A stretch of 5,240 nt of DNA from Acidobacteriota bacterium (GTDB taxonomy: Bacteria > Acidobacteriota > Terriglobia > Acidiferrales > UBA7541), in NCBI GenBank assembly GCA_003224075.1, contig QHYF01000181.1, positions 1-5,240 of the forward strand, given 5' to 3'. Positions 1 to 5,016 of the stretch are shown one piece after another (within the stretch, counting starts at the first letter, position 1; each line of letters opens with the position of its first letter). Under the pieces are notes generated by a model. That model was not told where the DNA came from. It searched no databases and saw only the letters and a program-made list of their open reading frames with translations. Position numbers and translations under genes: made by a program.

Positions 1-181
1 GAGGATAAAACGGCACATACGCCCCGATAGGAGCCGGGGTGAACTGCCGCACTCCAAAGGCGGCCCAGTTTTCCCTGCGATGTAGCTTACCACAATGAAA
101 TCAGAAGTCAACTAATTCTTCAGGAAATTTACATACTTTACGGCCTGCCTGGCTGACACACTGCAAAAAAAGAGACTCGGG
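1..181. other. Left-edge non-coding stretch
   Basis: I see no supportable gene here. On the minus strand one frame stays open from about position 99 to the window edge (about 33 codons), but it has no ATG and no ribosome binding site. The only possible start is a GTG at 52-50. All plus-strand frames are short and closed. The region lies downstream of the minus-strand thioredoxin gene and probably contains its 3' end, with an A-run at 165-171 that reads as a T-run on the minus strand. Confidence 0.5.
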
Positions 182-196
182 TTAGACTTGGCCGAG
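165..196 (-). terminator. Weak candidate terminator of the thioredoxin gene
   Basis: Read on the minus strand, a 5-bp stem (CTCGG at 196-192 with CCGAG at 180-176, 11-nt loop) overlaps the stop codon of the thioredoxin gene. After 4 nt (TCTC) comes a run of seven T (171-165). The order hairpin then T-run is right for an intrinsic terminator, but the stem is short and the spacer loosens the fit. Confidence 0.35.
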
Positions 197-709
197 GATG
201 GCGTCGAAGTAGGCGAGCATACCTGGTGAGTCCCACTGCTGCGGGCCGAAGAACTTGCGCGCAATCTTCCCGTGCCGGTCAATGATGTAGGTGTCCGGGT
301 ACATCGAGGTGCCGTAGTCGAGTGCGAGTTTCCGCGTGGGTTCGCGAAACGTGGGGAAAATCACGCCTTGGTCCTTCAGGAATTTGTCGTACGCGGCAGG
401 ATCTTCATCCACGCTCACGCCCAGAACCATTCCGCCTCGCGAGTCGATATATTTTTGGAGCTTATTCAGCGCGGGAGTCTCTTCGACGCACGGCGAACAC
501 CAGGTCGCCCAGAAATTCAGGACTACGACCTTGCCCTTCAGATCGGTAAGATGGCCGGGCTTTCCCGCGATTTCCAAGGGGAAGTCCTGCGCTTTCTTGC
601 CCGCGACGGTGGGCTCGCCCTGGCGGTACATCGGCATGGCAAAGAACGCCACAACCAGCGCAGCCAACGCCAATACGCTCCAGGCCGCCATTTTCCGAAG
701 GATTCCCAT
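182..709 (-). CDS. Membrane-anchored TlpA/ResA-like thiol-disulfide oxidoreductase
   Basis: The 175-residue product is a thioredoxin-fold protein of the TlpA/ResA/AhpC-TSA (Redoxin) group. Residues 1-6 are short and basic (R5, K6). One hydrophobic segment at about 9-25 should be an uncleaved anchor or signal peptide, which puts the catalytic domain outside the cytoplasmic membrane. The domain runs from about 40 to 173, with VVVLNFWATWC leading into the redox motif C71-S-P-C74, a GVSVDED strand-turn near 97-103, and the conserved cis-proline at P138 in MYPDTYIIDRHG. Such proteins usually reduce or exchange disulfides in exported proteins, for example apocytochrome c, using electrons from a CcdA/DsbD-type partner. 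No cytochrome maturation gene is in view, so the substrate is unknown. The start at 709 is preferred because it keeps the basic residues before the membrane segment. M7 at 691 is an alternative, and neither has a strong Shine-Dalgarno. The gene is divergent from the pterin cluster and stops with TAA. Confidence 0.9.
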   Translation of the reverse strand: MGILRKMAAWSVLALAALVVAFFAMPMYRQGEPTVAGKKAQDFPLEIAGKPGHLTDLKGKVVVLNFWATWCSPCVEETPALNKLQKYIDSRGGMVLGVSVDEDPAAYDKFLKDQGVIFPTFREPTRKLALDYGTSMYPDTYIIDRHGKIARKFFGPQQWDSPGMLAYFDAILGQV

Positions 710-719
710 CGTGCCAAGT

Positions 720-748
720 GTGACCGCAATGAGGTCAACTGCTATACT
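720..748 (+). promoter_or_regulatory. Sigma70-type promoter of the glycosyltransferase-pterin cluster
   Basis: The -10 hexamer TATACT (743-748) matches TATAAT at 5 of 6 positions and is preceded by TG one base upstream (740-741), an extended -10. The -35 hexamer GTGACC (720-725) matches TTGACA at 4 of 6 positions, with a 17-nt spacer. Transcription would begin near 754-756, giving a leader of about 43 nt before the start codon at 798. The leader holds a small GTCG-GGAAA-CGAC hairpin (764-776). This is the only good promoter seen upstream of the plus-strand cluster. No comparably good minus-strand promoter was found in the same gap. Confidence 0.6.
721..737. promoter_or_regulatory. Inverted repeat TGACC-N7-GGTCA, possible operator
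   Basis: TGACC (721-725) and GGTCA (733-737) form a perfect 5-bp inverted repeat with a 7-nt centre. It covers the -35 element and half of the spacer of the plus-strand promoter, where a dimeric repressor would compete with RNA polymerase. It also lies just upstream of the divergent thioredoxin gene. The half-sites are short, so chance is a real possibility, and I do not recognise the cognate regulator. Confidence 0.25.
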
Positions 749-797
749 AGCTCAATTCCATCAGTCGGGAAACGACCCTTCCGCATCCAAATAGAAT

Positions 798-1871
798 ATG
801 ACCATGGACGCGCACAATCCTCCTTACGGCGAAATTCCTGACCCGCCGCGCGTCCCGCCTTCCGTCACCGCGATTGTGCCGGCGCGGAACGAGGAAGCGG
901 TTCTTGCGGCATGCATCGAATCGTTGGCGCGCCAGCAGGAAATTCTCGAAATCCTGGTGGTAAACGATCAATCCACAGACGGGACCGCGAGCGTGGTTCG
1001 CAAACTCATGGAGAAAGTCCCAAACCTGCGCCTGCTGGAATCCGGCGAATTGCCCGATGGCTGGGTCGGTAAGAACCACGCCCTTTGGACCGGCGCGAAG
1101 CAAGCAAAGGGCGCGTGGCTTCTTTTCACCGATGCCGACGCACAGCACGAGCTAAATTCCGCGGCCAGCGCGCTGCAAATTGCTCAGCAACACCATGCTG
1201 CTCTGGTCTCTTTTTCTCCGGAGCAGATCACCGAGACCTGGTACGAAAAAGCACTGATCCCTTACATCTATCTTCGGCTGGCCAAGCACTTCTCGTATGA
1301 GAAGGTGAATGATGCCCACTCCGCCGTCGCCGCCGCGAACGGCCAGTTTTTGATGATGCGGCGCGATGTTTACGACGCCATCGGCGGCCATGCGTGCGTC
1401 GCCGGCGAACTCCTCGAAGACGTCGCCCTGGCCATTCGCGTGAAATCCGCGGGTCAGCGCATTTGGTTCGGTTCCGGCAAGGGCATCGTGCGCGTGCGCA
1501 TGTACCGCTCCTTCGGCGCGATGTGGCAGGGCTGGAAGAAAAACCTCTATCGTTTGACGGGCGGCACGCGGTGGGCTGCTCTTCGGGAAATGGAGTCATG
1601 CCTGCCCTGGATTCCGTTGCTGCTGATCCTGGCGGGACTGAAATATCCTTTGCTGCTTTTCCTGGGGGTATTGCTGCTGATTGGCCGCCAAACCAGCTAC
1701 GGCCTCGATCTCTCTCGTAACCATTACCCTTTCTCTTTCATCTTCTATTATGTGCCCGCGGTGGCGCTGTACATTGGTGTGCTCTGGGCTTCCTACCGGA
1801 GCCACGTATACGGAAGAATTAAATGGAAAGGCCGGGAGTACTCCCTTGGAGCTCCAGAATCGGTAAAATAA
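798..1871 (+). CDS. Membrane-associated family 2 glycosyltransferase (CrtQ/HpnB-like)
   Basis: This is a 357-residue GT-A-fold glycosyltransferase of family GT2. The catalytic domain runs from about residue 22 to 250. It opens with the nucleotide-binding segment TAIVPARNEE (24-33) and VVNDQSTDGT (54-63). The metal-binding DxD is T-D112-A-D114. The acceptor/catalytic acid pair ED is at E207-D208 in GELLEDVAL, and a W243-QGWKKN motif stands where processive relatives have QxxRW. PDGWVGKNHA (86-95) resembles the GWxGK segment of the carotenoid (CrtQ-like) and hopanoid-associated (HpnB-like) branch. Hydrophobic segments at about 268-297 and 312-332 form a C-terminal membrane anchor, followed by the short tail KWKGREY. 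The expected role is sugar transfer from a nucleotide sugar to a lipid or lipid-like acceptor at the inner face of the membrane, but donor and acceptor cannot be read from the sequence. It is the first gene behind the promoter and ends 10 bp before the pterin genes. The start could instead be the in-frame ATG at 804, as neither ATG has a clear Shine-Dalgarno. Confidence 0.85.
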   Translation: MTMDAHNPPYGEIPDPPRVPPSVTAIVPARNEEAVLAACIESLARQQEILEILVVNDQSTDGTASVVRKLMEKVPNLRLLESGELPDGWVGKNHALWTGAKQAKGAWLLFTDADAQHELNSAASALQIAQQHHAALVSFSPEQITETWYEKALIPYIYLRLAKHFSYEKVNDAHSAVAAANGQFLMMRRDVYDAIGGHACVAGELLEDVALAIRVKSAGQRIWFGSGKGIVRVRMYRSFGAMWQGWKKNLYRLTGGTRWAALREMESCLPWIPLLLILAGLKYPLLLFLGVLLLIGRQTSYGLDLSRNHYPFSFIFYYVPAVALYIGVLWASYRSHVYGRIKWKGREYSLGAPESVK

Positions 1872-1881
1872 GCAGACAGCT

Positions 1882-2313
1882 ATGGTTCTTCTGACGCGAA
1901 AAACCGAGTTTTCGGCTTCACACGTCTATCACAATCCGAATCTTTCGGCGGAGGAGAACCGTCGAATCTTTGGAAAGTGCAATAACCCGCATGGCCACGG
2001 ACACAATTATACGCTGGAGGTCACGGTGGCGGGCGAGCCCGATCCGACGACCGGCATGGTACTTGACCTGAAAGAACTGAAGGATATTCTCGAGCGCGAA
2101 GTGATGCAACGCATGGATCATCGTCATTTGAATTATGAAGTTGCGGAGCTGGCCGGACAGATTCCGACCTGCGAAAATGTTGCGCGCGTGATCTGGCAGT
2201 TGCTCGATCCAAAAATCACGCAAGGCAAATTGCATCGCGTCCGGCTGTATGAGTCGCCGGAACTTTTCGCGGATTGTTACCGCAACGGCGCGAACCCGGC
2301 GGTGAAGCGATGA
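1882..2313 (+). CDS. 6-pyruvoyl/6-carboxytetrahydropterin synthase, copy 1 (PTPS/QueD family)
   Basis: This 143-residue single-domain protein is a full-length member of the PTPS/QueD (COG0720) family, a T-fold enzyme that acts in the cytoplasm on 7,8-dihydroneopterin triphosphate, the FolE product. By homology the zinc ligands are H14 (FSASH), H39 and H41 in GKCNNPHGHGHNY. The catalytic Cys is C33, and the Asp-His pair is D79-H80 in MDHRHLN. The conserved Glu residues are E98 in PTCEN and E124 in LYES, where relatives usually have ET. C33 lies six residues before H39 (C-x5-HGH, the spacing of tetrahydrobiopterin-type PTPS). The extra His at 37 also creates C-x3-HGH, the QueD spacing. All key residues are present, so the enzyme should be active, but whether it makes 6-pyruvoyl- or 6-carboxy-tetrahydropterin is open. 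It starts 10 bp after the glycosyltransferase without a clear Shine-Dalgarno, which fits translational coupling, and overlaps copy 2 by 4 bp. It is about half identical to copy 2 by eye. Confidence 0.92.
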   Translation: MVLLTRKTEFSASHVYHNPNLSAEENRRIFGKCNNPHGHGHNYTLEVTVAGEPDPTTGMVLDLKELKDILEREVMQRMDHRHLNYEVAELAGQIPTCENVARVIWQLLDPKITQGKLHRVRLYESPELFADCYRNGANPAVKR

Positions 2314-2453
2314 ACAATGCAGTCAAAATCGAGCTCGGGCGCCGGTATCGCTTTTCGGCTTCGCACCGGTTGCATAGCCCTCATCTGAGCGAGGAGGAGA
2401 ATTGCCGCGTCTATGGGAAGTGCAACAACCCTTATGGCCACGGACACAATTAT
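1991..2453 (+). repeat. 20-bp direct repeat within the two PTPS genes
   Basis: The sequence ATGGCCACGGACACAATTAT occurs perfectly at 1991-2010 and again at 2434-2453, 443 bp apart and in the same reading frame of the two paralogues. It encodes the zinc-binding GHGHNY segment. Nine more identical bases (TGGAGGTCA) follow after a short divergent gap. The identity is a remnant of the tandem duplication or of gene conversion at the most constrained part of the protein. Confidence 0.85.
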
Positions 2454-2750
2454 GTCGTGGAGGTCAGCCTGTCAGGAGACGTGGACCCGGCCACGGGCAT
2501 GATCGCGAATCTCGCTGATCTGGACGCCTTCGTCCAACGCGAGGTGCTCGAGGAGTTCGACCACAAATCGCTCAACGAAGATGTCCCCGCGTTCCGCGAA
2601 AAGGTGCCCACTACGGAAAATTTGTGCATGGAGATTTTTCAGCGCCTGAAAAACTTTCCCACGGCGAAGCTTGAACGCGTTCGTGTCGAAGAGACCGGAA
2701 AGAACAGCTTCGAATACGCCGGGGACAATCAAGAAGGGAATCGGCCGTGA
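2310..2750 (+). CDS. 6-pyruvoyl/6-carboxytetrahydropterin synthase, copy 2 (PTPS/QueD family)
   Basis: This 146-residue paralogue lies directly behind copy 1. The frame is open from 2274, but the ATG at 2310 is preferred. It overlaps the upstream stop as ATGA, the usual coupling arrangement, and it places FSASH at the normal distance from the N-terminus. The zinc ligands are H19, H44 and H46 in GKCNNPYGHGHNY, the catalytic Cys is C38 with D84-H85 (FDHKSLN), and the conserved Glu residues are E103 in PTTEN and E128 in VRVEET. The Cys-to-HGH spacing is only C-x5-HGH, as in animal and bacterial tetrahydrobiopterin-type 6-pyruvoyltetrahydropterin synthases. The position corresponding to H37 of copy 1 is Tyr42. 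This supports production of 6-pyruvoyltetrahydropterin from dihydroneopterin triphosphate, but COG0720 enzymes are promiscuous and automatic pipelines would call both copies QueD. Its stop overlaps the folE start (GTGA). Confidence 0.92.
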   Translation: MNNAVKIELGRRYRFSASHRLHSPHLSEEENCRVYGKCNNPYGHGHNYVVEVSLSGDVDPATGMIANLADLDAFVQREVLEEFDHKSLNEDVPAFREKVPTTENLCMEIFQRLKNFPTAKLERVRVEETGKNSFEYAGDNQEGNRP

Positions 2751-3358
2751 CCAAGCCAACCGAAGAAATTCTTTTGCAGGACGATAAACAAATCGACGCG
2801 CGTAAGATTGCCTGCCACCTGCGCGAGATTATCAAATTGATTGGCGAAGATCCGAACCGCGAAGGGTTGCGCAAGACGCCGGAACGCTTCGAGAAAGCCC
2901 TGAAGTTCCTGACCAGCGGCTACCACCAAAACCTCGATCACGTTCTGAATGGCGCGACGTTCAGCGTGGCCTACGATGAAATGGTGGTAGTGAAGGACAT
3001 CGAGTTCTTCAGCCTTTGCGAACACCACGTCTTGCCGTTCTTTGGCAAGGCTCACGTGGCCTATCTGCCGGACAAGCGGGTCCTCGGGCTCAGCAAGGTC
3101 GCCCGCCTGGTGAACATGTTCGCGCGCCGGCTGCAGATTCAGGAGCGCATGACCAGCCAGATCGCCCACGCCATCGAGGAAAAACTCGCTCCGCAGGGCG
3201 TGGGAGTCATCATCGAAGCTCGCCATCTGTGCATGCAGATGCGCGGCGTCGAAAAGCAGCACGGCTCGGCCGTGACCAGCGCCATGCTCGGCGCATTCCG
3301 TCACAATAAGCAGACTCGCGATGAGTTTCTCGCGCTCATCCGGCCGCGGAAGTCCTGA
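2747..3358 (+). CDS. folE: GTP cyclohydrolase I (FolE, zinc-dependent type IA)
   Basis: This 203-residue enzyme converts GTP to 7,8-dihydroneopterin triphosphate plus formate, the committed step for folate and tetrahydrobiopterin and the source of substrate for the two synthases upstream. The N-terminal motif GEDPNREGLRKTPERFEKA covers about residues 33-51. The zinc site is C91 and H94 in SLCEHHVLPFFGKAH together with C162 in EARHLCMQMRG. By homology with the E. coli enzyme, H93 and H160 are the catalytic histidines. GLSK (114-117) and the QERMTSQIA helix (132-140) are as in the family. Length is normal and the Cys residues mark the zinc-dependent FolE rather than the FolE2 (GCYH-IB) type. 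The start is a GTG that overlaps the preceding stop by 4 bp (GTGA), so translation is probably coupled. The last codons and the stop lie within a strong inverted repeat. Confidence 0.97.
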   Translation: MTKPTEEILLQDDKQIDARKIACHLREIIKLIGEDPNREGLRKTPERFEKALKFLTSGYHQNLDHVLNGATFSVAYDEMVVVKDIEFFSLCEHHVLPFFGKAHVAYLPDKRVLGLSKVARLVNMFARRLQIQERMTSQIAHAIEEKLAPQGVGVIIEARHLCMQMRGVEKQHGSAVTSAMLGAFRHNKQTRDEFLALIRPRKS

Positions 3359-3386
3359 TTTTCAGTCACAGAGTTCCTCCGCGGCC
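3342..3386 (+). repeat. 9-bp GC-rich inverted repeat spanning the folE stop codon
   Basis: GGCCGCGGA (3342-3350) is perfectly complementary to TCCGCGGCC (3378-3386), with a 27-nt loop. The folE stop (TGA, 3356-3358) lies in the loop, where CTGA-TTT-TCAG (3355-3365) can form a small nested hairpin. No T-run follows, so it is not a standard intrinsic terminator. It occupies most of the 45-bp gap before the transporter start at 3404. It could slow ribosomes or RNA polymerase, stabilise the folE 3' end, or lower expression of the transporter. Confidence 0.55.
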
Positions 3387-3403
3387 ACGGTGATGCTGAA
3401 CCG

Positions 3404-4366
3404 ATGTCCACGAAATCAGCGGCAGTTGTGGAAGGCCTTCCAAAGGCTACCGCCGGCGCCCGGCCGCAGTTGAATCGCGCTACGGTCGTATTTTGTTTTT
3501 TGGCCATCTATCTCATCTGGGGCTCGACGTACCTCGGCATTCGCTATGCTGTCGAAACGATTCCCCCGCTTTACACCGCCGGCTTCCGGCACCTGACTGC
3601 GGGCGTTATTCTCTTCCTGTGGTGCCTGGCCAAGCGCCTGCGGCCCACCTGGGCGCAAGTCCGCGCCAGCATCATCATTGGCGCCTTCTTTTTTCTTGGC
3701 GGACACGGCACCTTGCACTGGGCTGAGCAGAAGGTCCCTTCCGGTCTGGCCTCTCTGCTCGTCGCCAGCGAACCCATCTGGGTCTTCATTCTCTCCGCTG
3801 CCGCCGCCAGGCAATGGCGTTTGAATGGCACGCTTCTCGCTGAAATTTTTCTAGGATTCGGAGGCGTGGGCCTCTTGATGGGCAGGAGTGCGCTGACATC
3901 CGGTCCAGGAGTGTTTATCGGTTCGCTTGTCGTGCTGCTCGGCGCCTTTTCCTGGGGTGTGGGTGTTGTGTATTCCCGGAGGTCACATCTTTCCGGGCAT
4001 CCGCTTCTTTTGTCCGCGCTTTCCTTGTTGGCTGGTTCCTTGCAACTGCTCCTCGCCGGCACGGTTGCGCGCGAGTACCGCGGCTTTTCAATTGCGTCCG
4101 TTTCTTCGCGCTCCTGGCTGGCGCTCGCCTATCTAATCGTGTTTGGGTCAATTGTGGCCTTCACGGCCTACAACTGGCTCATGGAGCACTATTCTCCCAC
4201 TTTCGTGGCGACACACACCTACATCAATCCCGTCGTTGCCGTTCTTCTCGGCTGGCTCCTCGCTGGCGAGGCCGTCACGCTCAACGTCCTCGTTTCCGCC
4301 GCCATGGTTATCGGGGCCGTCATGCTCGTCGACCGCGGCACGGCGCGGCTGCAACGAGGCTCATAA
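3404..4366 (+). CDS. EamA/DMT-superfamily transporter (YedA-like)
   Basis: This 320-residue inner-membrane protein has about ten hydrophobic segments arranged as two EamA repeats (about residues 30-160 and 170-308), typical of the drug/metabolite transporter superfamily. The first repeat begins with YLIWGSTYLGIRYAVE and PPLYTAGFRHLTAG, which are hallmarks of the YedA-like branch. ASEPIWVF (121-128) ends the fifth helix region. In the second repeat YNWLMEHYSPTFVATHTYINP and GWLLAGE are the usual conserved stretch. Residues 1-24 form a hydrophilic, alanine-rich cytoplasmic tail. Members export small metabolites such as amino acids or, in some cases, move purines or nucleotide sugars; the substrate cannot be read from sequence. 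It lies 45 bp after folE, behind an inverted repeat and without a good Shine-Dalgarno or its own clear promoter. It is probably transcribed as the last gene of the cluster, and the terminator at 4397-4440 follows it. Confidence 0.9.
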   Translation: MSTKSAAVVEGLPKATAGARPQLNRATVVFCFLAIYLIWGSTYLGIRYAVETIPPLYTAGFRHLTAGVILFLWCLAKRLRPTWAQVRASIIIGAFFFLGGHGTLHWAEQKVPSGLASLLVASEPIWVFILSAAAARQWRLNGTLLAEIFLGFGGVGLLMGRSALTSGPGVFIGSLVVLLGAFSWGVGVVYSRRSHLSGHPLLLSALSLLAGSLQLLLAGTVAREYRGFSIASVSSRSWLALAYLIVFGSIVAFTAYNWLMEHYSPTFVATHTYINPVVAVLLGWLLAGEAVTLNVLVSAAMVIGAVMLVDRGTARLQRGS

Positions 4367-4396
4367 GGCTCTAGGTGTTTATGCATCCGACCGGGC

Positions 4397-4440
4397 AAAA
4401 AAAGATGCGCCGGCAAATCGCGGGGCGCATCTTTCTTGTT
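4397..4440. terminator. Bidirectional intrinsic terminator
   Basis: AAAGATGCGCC (4401-4411) pairs perfectly with GGCGCATCTTT (4424-4434), an 11-bp stem with a 12-nt loop. On the minus strand the stem runs into seven T (4403-4397), ideal for ending the DUF2911 transcript. On the plus strand it is followed by a T-rich tail (CTTT CTTGTTT), enough to end the transporter transcript. The position between two convergent genes (stops at 4366 and 4459) fits a shared terminator. Confidence 0.9.
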
Positions 4441-4458
4441 TCTCGAGTTCGCTGGCGA

Positions 4459-5001
4459 TTACATCTTTGATATTTCCACGGACGCCCGCGTCGTCTCCCA
4501 ATCCATCCGCAGCGTGCAGCCGCCGGCTGCCTTGTCGAATCCGATGGTGAAATTCTCGACCGCTGAGGGCAGTTTCGACACTTTCATGTCCGCACGCACG
4601 AGATCGCTGTCTGTGCCAGGGTAGGGGATACCCCACTCGCCGGTTTTTTTGCTGATGATCAGCGTCCACTTGTCCTGGTTGGGAATCGTAAAAATGGTGT
4701 AGCTGCCCGCTGGCACGTGGCTCCCGCCCACCATGAGGTCAGCCGTGGTAACGAAAGTGGTTGCCTCATTCGCGCCCGCGCGCCACACTTCGCCATAAGG
4801 GACCAATCCGCCGAAGATTTTGCGCCCCTTCGCTCGCGGGCTCGAATAATCCACAGTGATCGTCTTTCCGTCTCCTAGTGCGCAGGTAGCTTTCGCCGCC
4901 GGGCTGGGCCGCGAAGCTTTGTCCATTTGAGCTGAACCCAGGGCTGCCATTAGACCTAGGGTCAGAGCTCCTGCCCCCAAGAATGCAAATTCTTTTCTCA
5001 T
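4459..5001 (-). CDS. Exported DUF2911-domain protein of unknown function
   Basis: The product has 180 residues from the chosen start. MRKEFAFLGAGALTLGLMA looks like a Sec signal peptide (n-region R2-K3, hydrophobic core about 6-20), with likely cleavage after GSA at about residue 24. The mature part is a DUF2911 domain, recognised from YSSPRAKGRKIFGGLVPYG (52-70), VWRAGANEATTF (72-83) and PAGSYTIFTIP (97-107), followed by a W-rich segment with GEWGIPYP. The family is frequent in Bacteroidota and Acidobacteriota, and its biochemical role is not established. Mature residues C40 and C161 are the only cysteines and could form a disulfide. The frame is open to 5103, but the ATG at 5001 is preferred because a strong Shine-Dalgarno-like AAGGGGGG (5016-5009) precedes it by 7 nt and only this start puts the signal peptide at the N-terminus. 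The gene is monocistronic as far as visible and ends at the shared terminator. Confidence 0.88.
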   Translation of the reverse strand: MRKEFAFLGAGALTLGLMAALGSAQMDKASRPSPAAKATCALGDGKTITVDYSSPRAKGRKIFGGLVPYGEVWRAGANEATTFVTTADLMVGGSHVPAGSYTIFTIPNQDKWTLIISKKTGEWGIPYPGTDSDLVRADMKVSKLPSAVENFTIGFDKAAGGCTLRMDWETTRASVEISKM

Positions 5002-5008
5002 CCTTATT

Positions 5009-5016
5009 CCCCCCTT
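5009..5016 (-). promoter_or_regulatory. Ribosome binding site fixing the DUF2911 start
   Basis: AAGGGGGG on the minus strand lies 7 nt before the ATG at 5001. It supports this start over the upstream in-frame ATG at 5103, which would add 34 residues ahead of the signal peptide. Confidence 0.65.

Noticed and set aside
22..39. Hairpin CCCCG-N8-CGGGG near the left edge
   Set aside because: Only 5 bp, far from any stop codon seen, and the nearest T-run on the minus strand is short and distant. It is not convincing as a terminator or RNA element.
1..99. Minus-strand open frame running off the left edge (about 33 codons, including VRQFTPAPIGAYVPFYP)
   Set aside because: It has no ATG, no ribosome binding site and only a GTG at 52-50 as a possible start. 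It begins right after a TGA, and nothing in it resembles a family I know.
272..841. 189-codon open frame on the plus strand opposite the thioredoxin gene
   Set aside because: It is an antisense shadow. The minus-strand frame encodes a clear CxxC thioredoxin, while this frame is rich in Arg/His, has no domain and runs into the glycosyltransferase start.
2274..2309. Extended N-terminus of the second PTPS starting at 2274
   Set aside because: It would overlap copy 1 by 40 bp and add 12 residues that do not resemble the family. The ATG at 2310 gives the usual ATGA coupling.
2729..3304. 191-codon open frame on the minus strand opposite folE
   Set aside because: Shadow of folE, which has all catalytic and zinc residues. 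The antisense product shows only low-complexity His/Ala-rich sequence.
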